Positions 16,921 through 22,946 of a stretch of DNA of 22,946 nt are shown here, piece by piece. Source of the stretch: Haplomitrium mnioides (Eukaryota; Marchantiophyta; Haplomitriopsida; Calobryales). How positions within the stretch are numbered: position 1 is the stretch's first letter; each line of letters begins with the position of its first letter. The DNA lies in NCBI GenBank assembly GCA_049999725.1, contig JBNGIS010035570.1, positions 1-22,946 of the forward strand, written 5' to 3'. A program made the position numbers and the translations under genes. Below the pieces are notes generated by a model. It worked only from the letters and a program-made list of their open reading frames with translations, made no database searches and was not told the origin of the DNA.

Positions 16921-19900
16921 AACAATGAGAGAGCCCTCTCAACTAGAAGAAGCAATGTGTATGGCGAAATGATACAACTCACTACTATCGACCACCAAAG
17001 CTAGGCCACATCCACAACAAGCTTTACCAAATATTCATGTGCCAACAAATAAAGATGTACGTATGGAGATCCATGCGGTACAAAGAGTGGCACTCACTGA
17101 TATAGAGCATGAGCGTCTACGCCAAAGTGGAGGATAATTTTATTGTTGACAACTTGGTTATATGATTGCAAATTGCCCACGTCGTCAAGGTTAACCACAC
17201 ACTCTTGTTCAAGCAACAATTGTTGAAGAAGAAAATCATAGAAACGATCGACCTCAATAAAGACAGTCGAGCAGTTTATTGAGAGCTTGATTAGTTCCAA
17301 TGGAATGAAAAGCTTGACAAGAATTAGAAACACCTTGTTTCATCTAGATGGTATGATTGATGAGCATTCTTATAGAATGTTGGTAGATTGTCAAAGTTTT
17401 GAAAATTTCATGTCATTATGTTTTGCAAAGAAAATCAAAGCTAAGACTTTGTCAATCAAGGGAAGTTTTGTGACTATAGCCGATGGCCAAAAACACGAGG
17501 TGTTCCACTCACACAAGCCATTTCTTCTAAGGATTGGCAAAAGTACGAGGAATCTATGGACTTTGTTATTGCACCCATACAATATGACATTATTTTGGGC
17601 TTGCCTTGGCTTGAAGATCGATTTGCTCAAGTTAATTAGGAAAAATGAAAAATTCAAGTTACTTTACAAATGAAGCAATTTCTTCTGAGGCATCCAACAT
17701 TGTTGTCAAAGAGGCCCAAATCAGTTTAGCTTATTGTTTTGATGGAGAAAGAGTTGCATGTTTTTGTTGTATGGATCAAGCTTATCATGGACTTGAATAA
17801 AGAGGCGGGGAAATCTGTACCAAACTCAATGATTGACAGTATTTTTAAGGAGCTTTAAGATCTGTTTTTGGATGATTTGCCAAAAAGATTGCTATATAAT
17901 CGTAAAATACCCTTTGCAATTGAGTTGATATAAGAAAGCACTTCATATAATCAGCCTATATACGATTATCGCCACAAGAGTTGGAAGAGCTTTACAAGAC
18001 CTTGATGGAACTTCTTGAGAAATATTTCATTTAGTATAGTACTTCGCCTTGAGGAGCATCAGATTTGTTTGTACCAAAGAAAGATGGTGGATTTTTTCTT
18101 GTACTGGTTATCGCGGTTTGAACAATAAAGCAATAAAGAATGCTCATTCTTTACCACATATTGATGATTTATTGGATCAATTGAGTGGTGCACGATTTTT
18201 TTCCAAGCTAAATCTTTGAAGTGGTTATTGAAAATTTTCTATCAAGCCAAGTCATGTGCTAAAGACAACTTTTTGCATGAGGTATGGGCATTTTGAGTGG
18301 AAGGTTCTTACATTTGGTCATACTAATACTCCAGCCATATTCATAGATAAAATGCATCAAATTTTTGATGAGTTATTAGATAAATCAGTTTTGGTATTCT
18401 TGGATGACATTCTTATTTTTAGCAAAATTGAAGTTGAGCATCACGATCATCTAAAAGAAGTACTACAAAGGTTGTGAAATTGGAATTTTTATTGCAAGAG
18501 ATCCAAGTGAAAATTTTGGAAGCAAGAGGGTACTTACCTAGAGCACAAGGTGTCTGTGGATGGTATCAAGATGAAAGAAGAGAAAATTAAGGCTACCACA
18601 GATTGGCCAACACCAACAAAAGCAAAGGTCCAATGGATTGGCAAGCTTCTACCAACAATTCATCTATTATTATGTGCATATTGATGCACCATTTATGGAT
18701 CTGCTAGGTAAAGAAGTCAAATTTCAATAGACCGTGAAAGAGCAAGTGGCATTTCAACAACTCAAAGATGTAGTCTCTTCTCGTCTTATTCTACTGCTAT
18801 ATGATCCAAAGACACGTTGTATAGTTGATTTTGATGCTTCTAATTTTGCTATTGGAGTAGTTTTGCATCAAGAATTTGTGAATGAACTTCATCCAATTGC
18901 TTTTATGTCACGCTGATTAAATGCGGCAGAAAGAAACTATTTTGCAAGGGATCAAGAGAAATTGGCAATGGTTTATGCTACCAAGGTGTGGAGGCACTAT
19001 CTTTTGGAAAGACCTAATGTACACAAATCTCAAACCATTGTTACAATAAATCCATTTGGAAAATATAACAAGTCGCCATCACGGATGGGAAGATCAATTG
19101 CAACTCTTTGATATCAAGCTAGAGTACAAGCTGGAAGGTTCTTCACCATTTTTGATGCATTTTCACAAAGGCCATATCATTGAGTGAATACAATGGAGGT
19201 GAGCAACATTAGTATCTTACATTTAGATGAGACAACTAGTAGAAGTTATTGTCAAAAACTACAAGAAGATGTTTTTTTGTAGTCTTGTTCAAGAACGACT
19301 GGTTATCAAAGATAATGAGTATCATTCTTTCTCCATTCAAGATGGTATTCTTTATTAAGGCCATCAATTATATATTCAACAAGATGATATGCTTTAAATG
19401 GCTTGTTTACAAGAAGCACATGACATTCCCATTTGTAGGCATATTGGAATATATAAAACTATAGAGTTGCTTCAACGCACTTTTTGGTGGCCAAACTTGG
19501 CTCAAGATGTTCGTGGTTTTGTTTGTTTGTGTGAAAGTTGTCAACGAAACAAAGCTTTAAATCAAAAACTATGGGGACTTTTTCAACCATTATCAATTCC
19601 TACTACACGTTGAGAACATGTAAGTTTGGACCTTCTCACTTCACTTCCAACTACGTCTCATGGGTTTACTGCCATTGTGGTGTTTGTAGACAAGGTCAAC
19701 AAGCATATTCATTTAGCATCAATGATGGATATAGTAGATGCTCCACAATTGGCATACATTTAATTTGATACTATCTTTTGCCATTTTGAAATGCCCAAGG
19801 TGTTAATATCTGATAAAGATCCACGTTTCACAAGAAAGTTTTTGCGAGAGTTGTTTGAACTTCTAGAAACCAAACTTTCTATATCTACTTCTTATCATCT

Positions 19901-20744
19901 GCAAATAGATGGGCAAATAGAGCATGCTAATTGCACTATAAAGGATATGCTTCACACGTTCATCAATGTTCATCACACCAATTGGGATAGTTTCTTACCT
20001 ACTATGGAGTTTACCTACAATAACTCCAAACAAGCAACTACTTGATTTTCTAATTTGTTCTTAATTTGAGTCAACATACTCTTGTTCTTGATGGTTTGCT
20101 TTTTCCTTCTTCTTCCAATGTTCCAAGCATTTTTACCTTTTTGTTTCATTTATCTTCTTTGCGAGGTGCTTGCAACCATCTTACTATTGCTCAAAATCGG
20201 TAAAAAAAATATACCAATAGTCATCATCGTGATTGCTTTTATGTTTTAGGTCACCAAAATTTTAAAGTTTTCCAAGTTTCCAAGTTCTTTTATGTTTCCA
20301 AGTTATGTTATCTATTAATAATCTCTTATTGTCTTTAGATACTCAAGTCTGTAAGCTATCTCTTGCTTGGATTGGTCCTTTCTCTTATTCTAAGGTTATT
20401 TTTCTTGTTGCTTATAAACTTAATCTTTCTCCTCATAGGAAGATTCATCTTGTGTTCCATATCTCAAAACTTAAACCTTTTGTTTCTAGTCCATCTTCTT
20501 TTCCAAATCGTGTTCAACTTCTTCCTCGGACTATTGTTCTTAATGATCATGAAGAATTTAAAGTGGACTGTATTTTGACAAAAAGAGTTATCAGCAAAGA
20601 TGACATCCACAAGATGGACAGGCTATTCACTTCATGATGCTAATTGGGAACCTTCTTCAAATCTTGAGAATGCTCAAGAGGTTATTCAAATATTTGAAAG
20701 TTGTAGCAATGATAAGGACGTCATCGATTAGAAGGTGGGGATTA
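16921..20744 (+). pseudogene. Chromovirus (chromodomain Ty3/gypsy) gag-pol remnant
   Basis: Domains in order: gag C-terminal end with E-E-A-M-C-M-A-K (~16950) and a CCHC zinc knuckle remnant F-Y-C..Q-L-G-Y..C-P-R-R (17133-17185). Protease D-E-H-S-Y-R-M-L-V-D-C (17357-17390, where the usual D-S-G is D-C-Q). Reverse transcriptase with F-V-P-K-K-D-G-G (~18068) and intact L-D-D-I-L (18400-18414). RNase H with D-F-D-A-S (~18827). Integrase with a Cx2C finger (C-L-C-E-S-C ~19528), S-D-K-D-P-R-F (~19809) and D-G-Q-I-E-H-A-N (~19908). Then K-L-K-P-F and a chromodomain-like end (E-E-F-K-V-D-C-I-L, then N-W-E-P, L-E-N-A-Q-E) at 20550-20690, which places it among the chromoviruses. At least ten stops and frame changes. 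The polypurine tract is at 20731-20740. No 5' LTR: the 5' end joins the inverted copy. Confidence 0.85.
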
Positions 20745-21140
20745 TGTAATAATACAAGCCTAAGGTTGTGCTATTTATAAGAAAATAGAAAGGAGTGAAG
20801 GAAGTGGTAGTGGGTTACTTTTAAGGTTGAGATAAGATTACTTGCCTTCGAAGTTACTTTTAGAATTTTAGGATGGAAATAAGAAGTGACTTCTAAGTGA
20901 TCAATTTAGGGTTGAAATTAGAAGTGACTTGTAAGTAAAGAAAGAGGAATGACGCCTTCTTCTCTTGTCTAAATAGAAGGGCTTCATAGCCCCACTCCTC
21001 ATTTTGGAGTTTCTCTCAATTTGGTTTGGCTCTTTAGTTGCTTGGCTTTGGTTTGCTTATTGGCATTGAGTTGTGTAACTCTACTAGAGTTATCTTGAAG
21101 TTGTTACTGAATTGAAAGTCGGTCCTTAACTTCTTTTATA
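20745..21140 (+). repeat. 3' LTR of the plus-strand chromovirus
   Basis: Begins TGTAATAATACAAGCC four bases after the purine tract GAAGGTGGGG and ends near TTCTTTTATA (21140), where similarity to the other LTR ends (TTACA there). Length is about 396 bp. Divergence from the LTR at 15089-15488 is too large for the two to be a matched pair from one recent insertion. Sequence right of 21140 belongs to element C. Confidence 0.75.
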
Positions 21141-22005
21141 GAGTTCTTGTTGTATTTTGTGTTGCAAAATTTTTGTTTTCAAATTTTTGCTTCCAAAATA
21201 CCATTTTTTTGATAGTTTCCATATTTTTTTCAAAAAAATAAATTTAAACGTGAAAATTGGTTTATTGTGATAACTACTATATTTTGGAAAAACTTTAACG
21301 TTTAATATTTGGTAAAAAACTAAAAACAAAATATTATATTTTAGTAAGATAAATAAAAAAATAGAATATTGAAAAATTATAGTAAAGTTATATAGTCATT
21401 TTTTAATGTTTTCTTAAAATTTTAAGAAAAACCTTCAAGATACAAATCCTAAAACATTTACAAACAACAAATCCCCAAAAAAGATGATGTTGCAACATAT
21501 AGTGACATATAAACCTCTAATCTAGTAAGAGTTGCTTTGAACTTGTATTTATGTCCAGAGCAAATAAAAATAGAAAAGAAGACCTAAGCTTGCATAGACT
21601 TCAAGCTCGCATATCGTAAAAGATGATGTCTTTTTTTTTTTAAAATCCATCCAACATTCAAAGGCAAGCAAGCAATGAATCATTAGTAACATGAAAAATT
21701 GAATATCTAAAATAAAATCACAACAACTTAGATGTCGTTATTGAAGATTGCAATATATTTAATAAAAAGCCAAGAAAAAAACCAAAAGCTCACAATTGAA
21801 GAAAACTTGTACAAAAATCCAAATCAATCAAAGAGAACTTCCATACCAGTATGGACTTCATTGCTAATTTTTACACAAACCAATAGGTTTTATTCAAAAA
21901 TCATTTTGCAAAAGAAAATAGATCATCAAGAAAATACTCAATAGCATTATTTGGAATGCTACAAGAATAAAGATCAATCACAAAATATTTTAAAAAAATA
22001 CTTTA

Positions 22006-22901
22006 TTATCTACAAAAATTATATGAGGCTGCAGCTATAGCTTCAGTCCTATCCTCTATCGGAGGAATAGTCTCATCTAAATCGATGGACTAAAAAGCAT
22101 CAGTACTTGTAGTTGCAAGAGAATCTTATCGGGACTTTCTTGTCCCAAAAATAGCAACAAAATCACCAAATGCACTAGTAATACCATAAGGAACATGCTC
22201 CTTATAGTACGCATATATAATTTGCAACTTTGTGATATCAAATGGCAAAGAAGTCATTGTGAAAACTCTTTGGAGAATATAGATAGACTGATGTCTATTA
22301 TATTCCACAGCGATGCAATTTTGCATCAACTTCAGAGTACATGCAAGGCTTGTATCGGACCCAGAGCAAAGATCTAAGATGCAATTTTGCTCTATTGACA
22401 AATGGTCAATGAAAAAGTTGTACAATGCTCAAGGCTTTTGGTACACATTCACAAGAGCATCATCTGCTGGATGTTTCAATTTTGCCAAAACAGCTAGGCA
22501 ACTGAAAACACTTTGCATTATTTGTCGATTGCATATACTTGCATTGTTGGATTGCAAGTTGAAGAGCTTCATGCTTTGCTTGCCCTCCTTGGTCCAATAG
22601 CCCATAGTTCAATACTCATGAGCATGAGTGATTTTAGGACCCCCCAAATGGTGAGTGTTTTTTTTTGTCCCTCTAGTAATAAAAAAAAAAAAATCAGACA
22701 TTGCAAAGAAAGTACAAGAAAAGTAAACAACATAGACTAAAATATTTAAGAAAGTTAAGACATAACTTACCAGATGTTAGAGTTGATGGCACAACAAACC
22801 TCCAAACGAGCACTCTCCATGATGTTGAATTATTGAGAAGAATGAACTATAACAAAAGACAAAAAATCAAAAGTAGTATTGGCCGCAAAAGAAGAAACCA
22901 T
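22006..22901 (-). pseudogene. DNA methyltransferase domain, copy C (decayed, truncated)
   Basis: Exon 3 remainder (22901-22771) encodes M-V-S-S-F-A-A-N-T and later A-R-L-E-V-C-C-A-I-N, matching copy A just after motif IV; motif IV itself is lost. Intron 22770-22671 has a GTAAG donor and an AG acceptor. Exon 4 gives V-F-S-C-L-A-V-L-A-K-L-K-H-P, then V-N-V-Y-Q-K-P and the uninterrupted block 22425-22126 with F-F-I-D-H-L-S, motif I L-D-L-C-S-G-S-D-T, I-A-V-E-Y-N, and I-F-G-T-R-K-S. It ends D-L-D-E-T-I-P-P, then a double stop (22006-22008 first). In-frame stops occur near 22137 and 22092 and in exon 3. Both A and C have G-S-D-T where the family norm is G-S-G-T. Confidence 0.7.
22671..22770 (-). 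other. Conserved intron of copy C
   Basis: On the minus strand the donor GTAAG (22770-22766) follows AACATCTG, and the acceptor AG precedes GGACAAA (from 22670). The position matches intron 3 of copy A and the intron of copy B. Confidence 0.65.
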
Positions 22902-22946
22902 AACAATCGCTACTTTGAACCAAGAACCGCTATTGAGTTCTTGTTT
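22902..22946 (-). mobile_element. Element D: right-end sequence of a fourth copy, inserted in exon 3 of copy C
   Basis: AACAATCGCTACTTTGAAC at 22902 is the reverse complement of the end of element A; alignment continues to the window edge. The body of element D would lie beyond 22946 with its gene on the minus strand. Only 45 bp are visible. Confidence 0.6.

Larger units (their letters stand above)
21141..22901 (-). mobile_element. Element C: third copy of the methyltransferase element, 3' part on the minus strand
   Basis: Read right to left it holds exons 3-4 of the gene, the shared 3' UTR with AATAAA, palindrome-derived units (21840-21855, 21583-21598) and an AT-rich flank. Its outer end, GAGTTCTTGTTGTATTTTG at 21141, aligns with the element's terminal region starting about 33 bp in from the true end as seen at 22902-22946, so the last ~33 bp have been lost where the chromovirus LTR abuts. 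The other side is cut in exon 3 at 22901 by the end of a fourth copy. Confidence 0.6.

Noticed and set aside
21126-22000. Short open frames in AT-rich DNA right of the chromovirus
   Set aside because: Better explained as the 3' flank of element C; composition-driven with no recognisable motif.

Overview
The window looks like nuclear DNA from a land plant with a large, repeat-rich genome. It is AT-rich, has spliceosomal introns with GT..AG ends, has eukaryotic TATA and AATAAA signals, and carries plant-type Ty1/copia and chromodomain Ty3/gypsy retrotransposons. The species cannot be told from sequence alone. A run of exactly 100 N at 5726-5825 marks an assembly gap. I see no intact host gene; everything recognisable is a mobile element or its remains, and all coding regions are broken by stops and frameshifts.

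Layout from left to right: (1) 1-5023, element A, which carries a four-exon pseudogene whose protein combined a lysine-rich nuclear-type segment, a ParB/Spo0J-like domain and a beta-class (N4/N6-type) DNA methyltransferase domain. (2) 5024-~5450, a minus-strand chromovirus gag fragment. (3) ~5450-6400, unassigned AT-rich DNA and the gap. (4) ~6400-10710, a minus-strand Ty1/copia element with its 3' LTR, an internal deletion through the reverse transcriptase, and a tandem repeat in its leader. (5) ~10710-11480, unassigned. (6) ~11480-13717, element B, a second decayed copy of the methyltransferase element (3' half only). (7) 13718-15088, a plus-strand Ty3/gypsy RNase H-integrase fragment. (8) 15089-~16920, a minus-strand, internally deleted chromovirus. 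(9) ~16921-21140, a plus-strand chromovirus of the same family, joined head to head with the previous one. (10) 21141-22901, element C, a third methyltransferase copy on the minus strand. (11) 22902-22946, the end of a fourth copy (D) inserted into element C.

The main discovery candidate is the A/B/C/D family. Three copies share a coding region, intron positions and 3' untranslated region. Three right-hand ends share the sequence TAGCGATTGTT, each followed by unrelated DNA (gag, RNase H, or another copy's exon), which is how the boundary of a mobile element looks. The introns and 3' flank of copy A carry arrays of a 16-bp palindrome, TCCATGCGCGCATGGA, at 23-24 bp spacing. A ParB-like domain, a DNA methyltransferase and clustered 16-bp palindromes together recall bacterial or phage ParB-parS and ParB-methyltransferase systems. 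Domain identities rest on motifs and order read by eye; the link between palindromes and protein is inference.
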